This document shows, one piece after another, positions 33,961-46,569 of a stretch of DNA of 64,000 nt (position 1 is the stretch's first letter; every line of letters starts with the position of its first letter). The position numbers and the translations under genes are program-made. Origin of the DNA: Paramarasmius palmivorus (taxonomy: Eukaryota > Basidiomycota > Agaricomycetes > Agaricales > Marasmiaceae); contig JAYKXP010000044.1 in NCBI GenBank assembly GCA_037176845.1, positions 124,001 to 188,000 of the forward strand, given 5' to 3'. Under the pieces are notes generated by a model, which was not told where the DNA came from, made no database searches, and saw nothing but the letters and a program-made list of their open reading frames with translations.

Positions 33961-35805
33961 ATGCTCAGAACTCACCTTACCAACCTTGAAGAAGCACTGC
34001 GAAACCATGCTGCAGCGATTGCTTTCAAGATACCAACAGTCGATGCGCCGGTGTTGCAAGATGATTGGGTCTCAATCACTTATTCGCAATTCGCCCAAGA
34101 CATCGAATGTCTTTCCCGGTATTGGCTCCACAACCTGAGTAGAAGTGGGATAGAAAGAGGATCAGTTGTGGCTTTGTGGTGAGTTCCTTGTGGTTTCGCC
34201 GCTCGACCAGATCGTTCATGTTTGCATAGCCTTGGAGGTTACGAATACATTGATGTCGTTCAGGTTTATGCCATTTCGAAAGCCGGGTACATTCCTCACA
34301 CGTTTAGTCGACTACCTGGAATTCCCGTTGTCAAAGAATTGCTGCATAAATCGGACACAAAGGCACTCATACGGAGCGAAACCTTCACAGAGATACTCAA
34401 AGAAATCGACGATATTCCAATATTCGGTTCAGTCCAACCCGAAGATGTCGGTTACACAGATGATATTCCTGCCCCACCCGAAAGAAAGGCTTCTGACACG
34501 GCCCTCATCGCGCACACGAGTGGTTCCACGTCTGGTGCACCCAAGTTAGTTTATGTGAGCTATCAATGGGTAGATGGCGCCATCAAGAAGTTTGACAAAC
34601 CTTGGCGTCCTATGGAACGAGTACCGGGAGTTGTAAACTGGATGTGAGTTCTACATCGAGATGAGGATTGTATCACTTACTAAAAGCCGCATCTAGGGGG
34701 AACATCTGTCATATGGCCCAATTCATTGGTAATCCACACTTTCATTTTGATAGTGGATCGAGGTTACTCATCTCTTGCTTCAGTCATGTTGGACAGAGTC
34801 AAGACGGGCGACTGTGTCTTGCAACCTAGGAAGCCCGGAAACCTCGATGAAATTATTCATCTCCTCAAGCATGATGTTCTTGACACCATGTTCATTTTTG
34901 CGCCGTTCCTAGTCAAACTCTTGAACATCTCGCATTCTGACCAAGACCTCCGAACTGCTCTCACACGATTGAAGGAAATAACGACTGGAGGTGCCACGTT
35001 GCCTCGCTCAGCGGAAGATTATGCTGTGAAGAACCACATCAATATCGCGGTAAGTTTTCCCTTTCGGCCCTAGACCCGCACTCATGTGGCATTCTCATAG
35101 AACATATATGCAACCACAGAAGGAGGGCTCATGATGTCGTCCATGGGTACCAAGTATGACCCATCGAATAGTCTCCGAGTTGTCGATGTACCGGGGGTCT
35201 TGTACCAATTTATTCCAGTCACACATGGCGAAACAGAATCAGATCAACCTAGCACGAAGCTTCTGGAACTCCTCGTCTCATCGGACTCTATTGACTGTCC
35301 ACCACTTAGTTTCCGAAGTCCTGAAGATGGCCACTGGCATACTGGGGATCTCTGGGAACAGGTCGAGAACGGAGGTTATATCTATCGAGGCCGAGATGAT
35401 GACTGGATCAAGTCTGAGAACGCTTGTCGCTGCGATGCTAGGTATGTCCCACTCTTATGATGGCGAGCTTGCTCTAAATGGCCCACCAGTGCGATAGAAG
35501 ACAACACACGGATGACCTGTGGTGACCTTATTTTTGACTGTGTCGTTGTCGGAAATGGTCGGCCTTCGCCGGCGCTTTTTGTCGAACCAAAAGATGGAAC
35601 GGAGTATGAGAAACTCAAGGAAGACATTTTTAGCCGCATACAACCTTTCAATAATCGTCGTATAGCGCATGAAAGGATAGCATCTCCACAGATGATTGTT
35701 GTCATACCGAAGAATGAGCTTCCGAGGACCGCGACCAAAGGCAACATTCGTCGAAGAGCAGCCGAAGAAATGTACCAGGAACTGCTGGACCGCATATATG
35801 TATAA
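33961..35805 (+). CDS. AMP-binding (ANL superfamily) adenylating enzyme 2
   Basis: Tandem paralogue of the upstream gene with the same intron positions. The start at 33961 (MLRTHLTNLEEALRNH) is chosen because it lies just downstream of the TATA element; an in-frame ATG at 33822 lies before that element. Motifs: AHTSGSTSGAPKLV (A3), ITTGGATLPRSAEDYA, IYATTEGGLM (A5), WHTGDLWEQ (A7), YIYRGRDDDWIKSENA (A8), LPRTATKGNIRR (A10). Exons join in phase, including an AG/TGCGATAGAAG junction giving the SAIED segment. About 530 aa, the size of a free-standing acyl- or aryl-adenylating enzyme, ending LLDRIYV. It probably activates a carboxylic acid for CoA or ester formation, perhaps with the neighbouring P450s; this link is only positional. 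Confidence 0.85.
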
Positions 35806-36169
35806 CAAACTCATCTATACGCAGGATACACGTACTTTCTCGTATTGAGCATGTAGAACAAAAATATCGACGTGCGCGTGTGTACTGTATACGCGTATAC
35901 AATACGAAGTCACTTGATCGTGACGCGACATTGCGCCGTCGGTTAGCAGCGGTTAGCTCTTTCACCCTCACAACCATCATCGTACAGCATCGTGCCATGG
36001 TAGGCATGGCATTGTCAAATTCCGCGGTTAAGCTCGTATCTCCATTAAAGATGTGCTCGATGCACCTAGGTGAGTCGAAGAACATATTTATCCCTTTTGA
36101 ATCACCACTGAAAACCTGCTAAACCCCCTTCATAAAGACTTTTCACTCTTTTGACGAAATTCCACTACC
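35806..36169. other. intergenic region with a perfect 14-bp palindrome
   Basis: No gene seen. GTATACGCGTATAC at 35887-35900 is a perfect palindrome and could be a binding site or simply chance. The stretch links the adenylating enzyme 3' end to the next promoter. Confidence 0.4.
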
Positions 36170-36733
36170 ATGTCTTTATTCGCTCTCTTTACCAACACCA
36201 ACAAATCCAAATCCAATCCTTGTGAAGGAGAAAAACCTCGCAACAGCACACCTCGTCGACCGCAATCCAATTCCAGTCTCGCGACGAATAGCACAGAAAG
36301 TAACACAATCCATACGGAAAGCTCTGATTCTCGTTCAAGTACTCGATGGAGTGATACGGTGGCTCGCGGTCTGTCATTCAATTCCACTACAAAGGAAGAC
36401 GAAGACCGCTACACACCGCTACCAACCAAAGGCTCGGTCAAAAGGAGGATGAAGAAAGCGAGAAGAGAACAGATGGAACGAGACCTGGAAATGATGTCGG
36501 ATTCCAGCGGCAGGTGGACGGGATCTGATTCCGGGAGTTCAGTCTCTGACCATTCCGAGATTTCGGTGGTTGGCGACGTGAAGTCTCTTTCTGCTGGGTG
36601 TTCGAACGTATTAGAAGGGCCAGAGACGAATTGGACGCTGGAAGAGACCGAAGATGGAAGAGGCATCGTAAGATTCCATTTTCTTGACCAAGTCCCGGAA
36701 ATGGACGAGGAGGAAGCTACAGCAAATGGTTGA
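36170..36733 (+). CDS. small disordered hypothetical protein (187 aa, single exon)
   Basis: Uninterrupted frame beginning MSLFALFTNTNKSKSN directly after a CCACTACC start context, unusual in this intron-rich window. The protein is Ser/Thr/Asn-rich, with a basic helix (KRRMKKARREQMERDLEMM), a Ser/Asp-rich stretch (SDSGSSVSDHSE), and an acidic C-terminus (VPEMDEEEATANG). A short ordered piece GIVRFHFLDQVPE precedes the end. I do not recognise a family. Codon regularity and the sensible polar composition favour a real gene, but there is no domain evidence. Confidence 0.6.
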   Translation: MSLFALFTNTNKSKSNPCEGEKPRNSTPRRPQSNSSLATNSTESNTIHTESSDSRSSTRWSDTVARGLSFNSTTKEDEDRYTPLPTKGSVKRRMKKARREQMERDLEMMSDSSGRWTGSDSGSSVSDHSEISVVGDVKSLSAGCSNVLEGPETNWTLEETEDGRGIVRFHFLDQVPEMDEEEATANG

Positions 36734-37055
36734 GGCTCATCGCCGAGAGTCTTCTGATTCTCATGGTCATGTCCAACATAATACCTTTTTTGCCATGCCC
36801 TCAAGTTCCTTTTACTACTTGTCTCACTTCTCAACCCTAATCACCGCATTCTTTCCTGGTCAACACCCGGATGTCAAAAGATTGTGGGCGCGATCGGTAC
36901 GCAGGTGAGTATGAAACTTTTGTATCAAAACAATGATGATTCAGGCGTCATTCTAGGGTCAACTTTGACGTAGTCAGACCAGCTTTGCATTGGGTTTGAG
37001 ACTGCTCACCGGCACAGGCTATAAAAACCCATCACGACAAGCAACGTGAGACAAG

Positions 37056-39275
37056 ATGCTGCCCATTCTGTTCACCTTTACTATCGCGCTACCATCATCA
37101 TCGTCGAAACCGCTCGATCCAGAACGTCGGTATATGGAACCCGTACTACGACATTTCTGGCCGTCCTTTACTCCAGAAACGGCACCAAATAATTGGCTTT
37201 TCGACTTTCACGCCGACCCCCTTACACCTATCACTCTGCACTTTGGTCTCAAATCATCACGGTTCTCTTACCTTCTACAGCACCTGAATGAGGTGTCTGA
37301 CCCTTCACACCAGAGATATGGAGATTATTTGAGCAAGGAAGATGCTGATGCTCTCGTTAGAGCCGATGAAGAAACTGCGGCAGAAGTGTTTGAGTGGTTA
37401 AACTTCCACGGCATGGCGAAACGACAAGAAGGCGGAGAGATAGAAGAAAGGAGAGTGTGGTTTACCGTGCCCACCAACGTAGGCACGGCAGAGCGAATGC
37501 TTCACACACGATACGCGTGGTACAAACACTCTTCTAATCGCAACACCCGTATTCTTCGAACGCTTCAATATTCGCTTCCTCGCCACCTGGATTCGTGTAT
37601 TGACGTTATTCATCCTACGACATATTTCCCATCGATTAAAGCAATGCACACAAGTAGAATTCGCATTGCGAACGGCACAGGAATGTACGTAAATGTGCAG
37701 TTCTTGAAAGAATTGTATCGAGTAAGTTAAGTTTCCTTCTGTGAAGGTTGTATTCGGCGATCTCATGCTTTTCAAAGGCGGCAAACTACACTCCTCATTC
37801 TTACGCGACGAATGTTCTCGGAATCCCTGGGTTCTTAGAGGAGTATCCCAGTCAGTCTGATCTGAATGTGGGTCTTCTCATTCTTCTGTTTGAAGAGGAC
37901 TGACCCATGAATCGCAGACTTTCTTGCAAATATCCGTACCCGCTGCCAATAATACAAATTACACTCTCAACTCTATATCCGTAAATGGTGGCTTCAACAG
38001 CACTTCACCGTCGTCGCCGGGAATGGAAGCCAACCTAGACGTTCAATACGGAGCAGGTTTGATCTGGCCGTTAGGGATCAAGTTTTGGAGGTGAATCAGT
38101 TCATCCTTTGTCTCGGTCGAAGCTGAATTTGGTTTTTAGTGTTGGTGGTCGCCCTGATCCTAGTCAGTTTATCCCGGATGCTAGTATTCCGGATACTACA
38201 GACGTGGAACCATACCTCACTTGGTTAAATTGGCTTCTTGAACAGAGTAACGAAGAGATTCCCAAGGTATAATTATTCAAAATCCACAAGCTATGTATTC
38301 TGCTCACAGTAATCTTAGGTGATCACTATCAGTTATGGCGATGATGAACAGACCTTCCCCCCAGAGTACGCTCGCAAAGTTTGTGATGCCTTTGCCCAGC
38401 TTGGCGCCCGAGGTGTCAGTGTTCTAGTCGCTAGTGGTGATTCTGGGTATGTTGCCTACTTATTTGGGTGGTTTGCGCGAGCTGAAGTTCTCCATTGAAG
38501 TGTCGGTGCAGATGCTTGCCTCAGAAACGACGGCTCTAAGCGTACCGCATTTATACCCGACTTCCCTTCGTCTTGCCCATACGTCACCTCTGTTGGCGGA
38601 ACAACGATGCCATATGGAGCGTACGTAAATAACGGAACTGCTGAAACTGCGGCAGAGTTTTCTGGAGGAGGATTTTCTAACTTGTTTGGAAGACCGGACT
38701 GGCAGAAAAACGCCGTTGGAAGTTACCTAAACGCAACGGGCTCAAATTATAAGGGGCTATTTAAGTGGGTATTTCGCAGGCCAGTTTTCTTGTCACCGAT
38801 TTGACGGCGATGCTGCAGTAACACAGGCCGAGCTTATCCCGACTTGTCTGCGCAAGCAAAGGATTATCTGGTTGTTGTTAACGCTAGCCTCGGGCTCCTG
38901 TATGGGACGAGCGCAAGTACACCTGTAAGTTAATCATAATCACGTCGGTATGTAATGCTGAGCACTTTGTGGACCGTCGCTGGGCTTGTCAGCCTCCTGA
39001 ATGATTACCTGATGTCATCTAACAAGAGCTCCCTGGGTTTCCTCAACCCAATGATCTATGCACTTTCTTCTAATGCCAATTTGAAGGCGTTCAATGATGT
39101 CGTGAATGGGTCAAACCCTGGGTGCGGAACGCCTGGGTTTGCTGCTAGGAAAGGCTGGGATCGTAAGCAGTTTCGCCGTTCAATTGCAGAACGAATCTAA
39201 TTTGGAGTCTATCCAGCTGTTACGGGCGTTGGGACACCTATTTTTGATGCCCTCCAGGCACTTCTCAACAAATGA
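37056..39275 (+). CDS. sedolisin-family (S53) serine-carboxyl peptidase, possible splice-acceptor defect
   Basis: Starts [17 protein letters not shown], a weak signal peptide. The prodomain (pro-kumamolisin type) has [24 protein letters not shown] and [16 protein letters not shown]. The catalytic domain shows MEANLDVQY (Glu and Asp of the triad), [21 protein letters not shown] (oxyanion Asp), [32 protein letters not shown] and GTSASTP (nucleophile Ser), and ends with [19 protein letters not shown]. These enzymes are acid tripeptidyl- or endopeptidases. Introns join in phase except the one after GTSASTP (donor GTAAGT at 38931). The conserved next exon begins ACC GTC GCT (TVAG), but the two bases before it (38971-38972) are GG, not AG, and the nearest AG is out of phase. 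The gene may be mis-spliced. Confidence 0.85.
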
Positions 39276-40076
39276 GAAAGCCGGAGAGGATGACTAGCGT
39301 ATATAGTTGCTTGCTGTCGAATTACGGGCAACTGAATACAAAATAACAATGGAGAAGACCGTGTTGGAATCACACATAGCGCGTTTTGCACTACCCTTCA
39401 TCCCTGAATCGACACAGAGCACCTCTGAGGATCCCAGGACCAACTTGAGGCCATTATCTTACGTTCGCTTATTTCACGCTTCAAGCAACGTAACGACAAT
39501 TTAGGAAATGAGATTCATTGAATTTGGTTTCTAGTGAGTGGTATAGTATGTTATCCGACCGCCAAATAATCATCTTCAGTACCAGAAGTCCACTCCTTTC
39601 CCCAAACACCCACCCAAGCGCTTCACAGCTCACTTTCGCCACCACAAACACACTCTACCACTCAAACTCCGCCTCCCAACCACCGTCCACGACCCACTAG
39701 TACCCAACCACGGAGCCTCACACACCACAAGAGATGGAGCTTCATCCAGTTAACCAATTCCATCCTACAAGCTCATCACATGCCTGTCGTACACCTCACT
39801 CCCCCACCAGCCCACCGAAGGCTCCACTTTACTACCCCCAGCTCCCCATTTCGACACCCAAGAAAGGAAGAGCACACCACAGCGGCATCGGAGAATCGCC
39901 ACCAAAAGAACCCTTACCTTGGTTTTTGGTGATGAGTCTTCGATGTCGATGGGATGTACGCTTCCGCTCTCGGAGGTAGAGGTGGGCGCTAGAGGTGGGA
40001 GCAACGGCGCGGTATGATAGGAGGTGCAGAGGATGGGTGTGGCTTGGAAGAGGTGGTCCTGGATCGCTACCTTACC
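39276..40076. other. interval with possible 3' exons of the membrane protein on the minus strand
   Basis: Pro/Ser-rich coding-like composition on the minus strand: a segment with TSTSESGSVHPIDIEDSSPKTK at about 39920-39990 is bounded by plausible splice signals. It may be a further exon of the membrane protein gene that starts at 42029, but I cannot define the stop. Nothing else is supported. Confidence 0.35.
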
Positions 40077-42029
40077 TCGAGTGGTGGTTCGAACTCTTCG
40101 TGATCGGGTCCCGGTAGGCTGTGGTTGATGGAGAGATTTGGGGCGTGTGTAGAGAGGATGCTTGGGTCTTGAGAGGTGGTTGATCTGCGCCGAGGTGAAT
40201 GCTGGGAGTCTAGAGAAGAAATCGAGTACATCAGATGAATAAAGGTTTCGAAGGCGGAAGGATGCAGTAATGGTAGGTAATAATGTTGGTATAGAATGAT
40301 TTTGGTATAGCGTTCTTAGATAGTAATAAAGATAGAAATATGATGGGTATTTTGAACAAAACGAAAGAAAGAAGGGTAAAACGAGAAGAGAAAGAGACGT
40401 GTTTTCTTGGTTTTCGTGTTTATATTCTTTTTTTTTCGACGGTTTTTATGTTTTGACTTTTTGTACTTTGGTTTCGTGTTTGATATAGAGAAAAAAAGGC
40501 GAAATGGATCTAATGTTTGACTTGTATGATGATCAGGCTGAAGGTGAAGCGGACTAGCCACTACCGTCAATACACGACCAGGCGAACAGGACATATAAAA
40601 CGCTCACCTTGTCCTAGTTTGAGGCTACGCTCAACAGACGCGCCACTTTGGTAGTCCCCAAACTCGTCCGAATCACCAAGCACGCCGTCGTCCCAATAGA
40701 CAACGTCGAGTGCCAGTACTTGTGAATCTAGATCATCCCACTTCATTGGCACGAAGAGTGTGAGATGGATCGTACATGGCGAGATCGTGAAAGTGTCAAC
40801 GATGGCTCGCATAGCTGCAGAGTACGCCTGAGCTGTTTCGTCGATGTAGAAGAGTGTTCTTACGACTTCACGACGCTCCGATGGCTTCAAGAACGGTACA
40901 GAAACGATAAGAATAATAGTTCTCTGCAAGCTAGACATGTACATCGTTATGAACCACTCGAGGAATGGTTTGATACAGCGCGTAGCAACGAAATCGCCAG
41001 GCGAATTGTAGGCGAGATGAACAGTCGTGGCTAGTTCGTATGCTAAAGAGTAGAAACGCGCAATACTATTAGTAATGCTCCTAATGTTCGACGACACGAT
41101 ACGCGCAACGGCAGAGGCGACCTGGAAGAGGTTGACGACCGCGTCGATGGTGAACGAAGAAGTAGAAGTAACGATAGTAACCAATCGCCGCGAGATAGAG
41201 GACCTGACACGATAGAGTTGCACGAGGGTGTGGGTCAACGCGGCGCCGTATGCCCATAACGTGAGAATGACAAAGGCGAGATAGACAACGGTAGGAAGAG
41301 GTACACCATGAACAGCCTGTAATGCGTTGGAACCGAGAACATATGCCGAATCGATGACCGAACGCCCGCCTTCAGCGAGGTTCATGAGGATGCGAAAGCC
41401 CATCTCCTTGGACGCGACAGTGGTTAACAGCGCGTAACCACAAGCATCGATGAGAGACTGATGCAAGTGGGATAGGAAGGGCACGATTGTTTCGCAGGTC
41501 ATAGTCGATTCGTCAGTGTACAGCTGTTGAATGATCTCGGTGTAGTTGTCCAACGTCAGGCTGTTCCAAAAGTCGAGGATGTCCAGGATAAAGGGGCTGT
41601 CTGTAAAATTGAGCATGTCTGGGCAAAGATAGACTACGACAATGATAGGGCTAAAGCAGGTAGCTATCAATGCCAACTGTGCCATGCTCTGTCACCGAAA
41701 TCAGCTCAAGACGCGTCATCGGCGGTAAGGACACGTACCTTTCGACATCCCAAGGACAAGCCAGAGAAACAAACCACCAAAGTCAAAGCCAATACCAAGG
41801 TCCAAATGCCAGACTCGAATTCGTTATTGAAAAGAGTAGTAGAAGTCGGTTCGAAGACGAGAGGGATCGTTAGAGAAGGGTCAGGATCCCCTGGCGGTTT
41901 GAGGTAAAGGCTGGTGAGAACCAAGCGAATGTAGCCGTGAATGGTTCCGTAGACGTTGTTGTTCGAAGACCAGTTAATCGAAAGCCCGGTAAGGGTAACG
42001 AGAGATGCAAATTGGTTAAGAAGATGCAT
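40077..42029 (-). CDS. duplicated multi-span membrane protein, copy 1 (3' end uncertain)
   Basis: Minus strand. Exon 1 (42029-41739) starts MHLLNQFASLVTLTGLS and ends with a membrane span (TLVLALTLVVCFSGLSLGC). A 50-nt intron leads to exon 2 at about 41688-40609 (SMAQLALIATCFSPIIVVVYLCPDM and on). This has further spans near LAFVILTLWAYGAALTHTL and SSLQRTIILIVSVPFL, plus a soluble region (WDDLDSQVLALDVVYWDDG). At KLGQG a GTGAGC donor occurs; reading through gives a quick stop, but an acceptor TTCTCTAG near 40211 would add a Ser/Pro-rich exon (DSQHSPRRRSTTSQDPS ... EEFEPPLE) to 40077, possibly followed by others. No family recognised. A near-identical inverted copy lies at 62.5-64.0 kb. Confidence 0.7.
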
Positions 42030-42161
42030 TTGGAAGTGCAGGATGGTGGTGGTTGGAGGACAAGAAATGGGAATAAGCGCCAGAGATGCAAAGCGGCTGA
42101 TTTATGGCACTCAACAATGTGGCTGTGTCTGGCCCAAGCGCGACGCGTCGGAGGCACGTGC
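40555..42161 (-). repeat. inverted segmental duplication, arm 1
   Basis: This 1.6-kb segment is repeated in reverse orientation at 62396-64000. Outside 42161 homology stops abruptly (copy 1 continues CTACTCGCG, copy 2 continues AACGTTCC). The other end is cut by the window edge of arm 2, so true length is unknown. By eye, about 38 differences over 900 compared coding bases (about 96% identity), most of them transitions. The first intron is visibly more diverged than the exons. Confidence 0.9.
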
Positions 42162-42746
42162 TACTCGCGTCTGCCGCCCGCTCTGAGACTCAGAGTCAGT
42201 CACTTTCGAAGTTCAGTGCTCAGTAACACCATAGCATCTCACTCGCGCACATAGCACGTAGAAGGTGACGCTCATCCCACCCCTTTGCAAAAAAAGCAAA
42301 GCTCCACGCGGAAAAAACGACTGTGTATTAAGTTAAAGGTACAACAGATGGTTTCAACAGGTGCAATATATACAAGCAGTTCGGTAGTTAGATGATTGGA
42401 AAACGTAACATAGCATAGCGTGGTCTATCTAAAGATGATGTGTTTGCGTTGCATTGCGACGCTGCAAAGTCCAAGACATGAAATTCCCAAGAAAACAATG
42501 AGTAACGACAGCGTCTGAATAATTACTGAGAGGAAGTAAAGAGTACAATATGACGATGACATGAAAAGACGCGCAAAAGTCCTTTTTGGTTTTAAAAAGA
42601 GTGAGCGGGGACGATACCCCGATGTTGCAATGCAGAGGAACCAAGGCCGATGGCAGATGGAGTGTCCAAGCAAGACAGATGGTAGCTTGAGCGTTCGCTG
42701 TTGGACTGTTGGACGGATCGACATCGGAAGCAGTGTTATTCCACGT

Positions 42747-45700
42747 CTAGTATGAAAACTTCATCAACCAGGGGTTCAAGACGATCTGTTCAAAGAAAAC
42801 AAAGTTAGCCCATCGTCATTGGTATTCGGGATGAGTAGAAGGGGGTCAGCAGGGATGAAGTGGGAAGAAAGGCGCCCGAATGACAACTCAACGGTCAAGT
42901 GCTGAGAGCGACAAGAATAGGCCCAAGGCACCAGGACAAGGTACCGCAACGCCTTGTACAAATGACAAGTGAGGCCGTGGACAGGTGGGATTGAATGATT
43001 ATCGTCTCCATCACCGAATCGTGTGACTGGTGTCACGCCGACCGAAAATAGGGGGAAAAGCTTGAAAAAAATACTCACCGGAACCAAGGCATGACATCCT
43101 ACAACCAAGCTGACAGGGATAATCAAAGCCCAGTTCCATCCCGGAATCTGATATTCAAACGGAATGAGGTCGGTCGACATGATGATCATCATGGCAATGA
43201 TAGCGATGCAAATCGTGAAGGAGAGACGGAAGTTTCTCAGAATCCTAGGAACCTCGATCCAGAAGGTCGACTTCTCCACTTCCTTACCAGTGGAACCCCA
43301 TGTCATGTCGTATGAGAACATGTGCGCGAGGATGGCAGTGGACAGGTGAATCGACAAGCCGCCGAAGAAGAAAACGAAGAAGGGTACCCATCGAAGATTT
43401 TCGATGACTGCGCCTAGCAACGAACGGTGGCCAATACGATACTCGAGCAACGTGAAACCGATGTTACCTATACACAACCATCAATCTCAGTTGTCGATAC
43501 AAAGTAGACCAAAAATACGAACCTAGACCAGGGAACACAACCACACAAGCCAACAAGATCTCGAAACTCTTGAGGTAGAAACGATCCAGATTAGGTGCCA
43601 AACCGAGCAGGAGGTAATTGAGGATAGATCCGACAGTGGCGGCGGCGATACCGTAGTACGAGAACATGTCTGTGGAATATCAGCGATCACGTCGGCAGTG
43701 AGGGTATAGGTCGATACTTACAACTAGTCATTCCAATCTTGTAGTGCACTGGCGCTTTGGACATCAAGAAACCGCTGAGCTGTTTAGAGATAGGACCTTT
43801 GCGCCACCATTGGATAAGCGGGTTGAAGATGATTTCGTCGCAACCTGCACGAGTCTATTAGCCACTGGAAGAGGGGATGCGAACGAGAATACTGCCATAC
43901 CATACGCGTACTTTTGCCATCTTGCGAGCTCGTCAACGACCGTGAGGGATACTCCTTCCTTGAAACCACCGTTGGAGTATGTTGCCCAGCGAAGCGTGTA
44001 ACCTAAGGAACATTAGCACCATCTCACTTTGGCGGAAAAAAGGTTCCTACCTTTCAATAGCAACCTCAAAGCCAAATCGAAGTCTTCCGACACATTAGAT
44101 TCCGACCACATCTTCCTCTCAGGTGCCATAACCTCTCCGCCAGGCTTTTCCGGATCGGTAGCATCACCGGCTGCATCTCGCACCTTTGCTTCCTCGAGAT
44201 CGTAAGGATCAAGGAACCCAGCATCCTGCACAGCCGACCAGCGTAAGAAAGCATTATGTCCGACGAAGGGCGCGACTTCGCCGTTAGCACATCCATAGGA
44301 TATACACTTGTTGATACGGCGCGTAAAGTGGGTGATACCATTCTCGAAGTAATGGTGTGCGACCTGCATGACATCTAGTAAAGATAAGAGTTAGATACGT
44401 CACGTACGTATATGCCAATACGAAGGGACTTACCACTTTCATGTTGGATAATGCCGACGCTTTCACCGCCCTTGCCGAACATCTCTCTTGCTGCATCCCT
44501 GAAACAGTCCTCAGGTACGACAGTGTCAGCGTCGATGATAAGGATGATAGCGCCCACGCGTAGAGAAGACGCAAGGGATGCTTCGGGTTTGAACTTGTAG
44601 CCACTCTCACGGTAAACTTCCTCAATGGCGAGTTGCAAAGCCTTCTCTTCGAGATCTTCACCGCTATCCCTTTCCTCCTGTGATTCAAGAAGAATTTGGA
44701 GATGCCTTTCGAGTTTCATGGAGAGTGTGAGCCCGTAGTTCATGCTGAAACGTGATGAGTTATGGTCTCAAGCTAGATGGAATGCATGTTAACTTACTTG
44801 GATGCTTTCTTGAACTTTCCGCGACGCTTGAAGCCACCTTCTTTGCCGTCATGACGAGGGCGTGCGACCCAACCAATATTATGGTTGGCATAGAACTGGA
44901 TACGCTCATTTCTAGAAAAGACAGCAGGCATTTAGTCACGACACGAAAGCTGACAACGGGAATCAGGCATACCTGTCTTGTTCCGATATCAGTCGTAAAC
45001 CATCGTCACAGACAAAGATAGCGGAGGTGCCTCCTTGCCGAGCGTACGTTTGCATAGCTTTCTTGATCGAGAAAATGGATGGGGCACTGCGATCATGTTC
45101 AGTACTCGGGTAATGGAAGGCAACGATAAGAAAGAAGCATACATCGTCAATTCCAAGCTCTCCTTGTAGACAGGTAATTGAATCGTTATGTGAGGAAGAT
45201 TACTGTCCACTTCAGGGTCGGCGGGTGGCGGCAGGGCAGAGTAGTATACTGAATTCTCGTGGTATTGTGCGACGGGACCGAAAATGAGCGAAAGATTGCC
45301 GACGAGTTGCAGACAGAAGAACTGTTCGTGCATCAGCACATGTGTTGAAAAGGAATTGAGATAGACATACAATTGACACAGCATAGATAACCGGCAGAAC
45401 GACGATCAAAGCAAAACGAGATGCATTGCCATCGAGGATGTATTCCTCGACCAGGACAGAGATACCGGAGGTGATGAAGTCTGAGTAAAGCGTCAGTATC
45501 TGCTCAGAAGCTGCATGAGATAGAACAACTTACATAGAGCAAGCCCAGCACCAGTTCCGGCGTAGAAAGGTCCTAGTAACACGTGTTTGCGCTTCTCGCC
45601 ACCGTCTTCCTTCTCGGGATCAGGTGTCGGTGAGGAAAGTTTCCACCACCTGAGAGGGTTCCATTTACTCGGTTTCTTGACTGGGGTTGCTTTGGGAGCA

Positions 45701-46569
45701 GGATTAGCTTCCTTCGTCTCAGGAGTCTCGCCAAACCGATGTATGAGTGCAGCACTCCGGTCGATATCTTCCATTCCAAATGGCCCTGACGCGACAAACT
45801 CATGGCTGTCTACGAGGTCCACATGCGAGCTTTCCCGTGTGTGCGGTCGTGAGTTTACAGTAGAGTAAGAAGCGGGTCCACGCTTGGGTACACCTCGTGT
45901 CCTCCAGACATACTTGATGAGCTTCTCTTCCATCTCTTTGCAGAGATCGACGACTTCGGCCACACCATCGTCGTTGGAAGAACCAAAAGACCACAAGATT
46001 AGGCAAAAGTCTTGAGGATCAGCAATGAAGGCTGCTCGCTGATCCTTTTCGGCGGCTGGAAGTGAAGATATATGGGGAAGGATTTGGATGCTGGTGTTCT
46101 GTTCCAAAGCTATCGAGCGGTCTAGGAGCAAACGATGAATACTTGTATTTGAATGAATGAAAGTCGACATACCATTCTCATTGATTCGTGTCAAAACCGC
46201 GTGAATGGCTGCTCCTTTCAGCTTGACCGCGACTGCTGGGTTCAACCTCCGTGCATTCTCTTCGAACCTAACTAGATCGGGTGATGCCTCGTATGGAAAC
46301 ACTCGGAAGACACCATCTTTGCCAACCGCAGACTCTACACGCAGACAAACTGCACCTCCTGCTTGGCTAAAGGAGGATGACTGGGTATGAGCAAAGATAC
46401 TATGGAGAAGCGCATCAAAGGCGTCATAATCAGCATTCTCGATGGTTATCGCGTCTGTTGAAGGAGCGACGGAGTTTGAAAGAGGAGAAGGATGAGATGG
46501 TGTCCGTGTCAACGGGGGATTTGGGCGACGGAACGAGGAAGTTGATGGGGTTGCCGGAGGTGTCGACAT
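42747..46569 (-). CDS. family 2 glycosyltransferase, multi-span membrane polysaccharide synthase (GT2/FGT2-like)
   Basis: Minus strand, about a dozen exons, roughly 950-1000 aa. A Ser/Pro-rich N-terminus is followed by a cytoplasmic region with PKRGPASYSTVNSRPHTRES. Membrane spans come next (FALIVVLPVIYAVSI). The catalytic domain has ITIQLPVYKESLELT, FVCDDGLRLI (first Asp), WVARPRHDGKEGGFKRRGKF, KASNMNYGL, ILIIDADTVVPEDCF (DxD), GHNAFLRW, and ESNVSEDFDLALRLL (acceptor/catalytic ED). It ends with the spans of a synthase pore (IAAATVGSILNYLLL, VPFFVFFFGGLSIHLS) and, after a 293-nt intron, IVLNPWLMKFSY. It belongs to fungal GT2 proteins related to those needed for hyphal growth on surfaces, rather than to class I-VII chitin synthases. 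The glycan product is not known. It lies just inside arm 1 of the inverted repeat. Confidence 0.82.

Noticed and set aside
39518..39979. Plus-strand Pro/Ser/His-rich frames after the sedolisin gene
   Set aside because: No start or splice support; the minus strand has the better coding-like segments.
40316..40594. 92-codon Lys/Asn-rich minus-strand frame
   Set aside because: AT-rich, low-complexity; lies where an intron of the membrane-protein gene is expected.
41937..42254. 105-codon plus-strand frame repeated at 62168-62620 on the minus strand
   Set aside because: Antisense to exon 1 of the duplicated membrane protein; conserved only because the DNA is duplicated.
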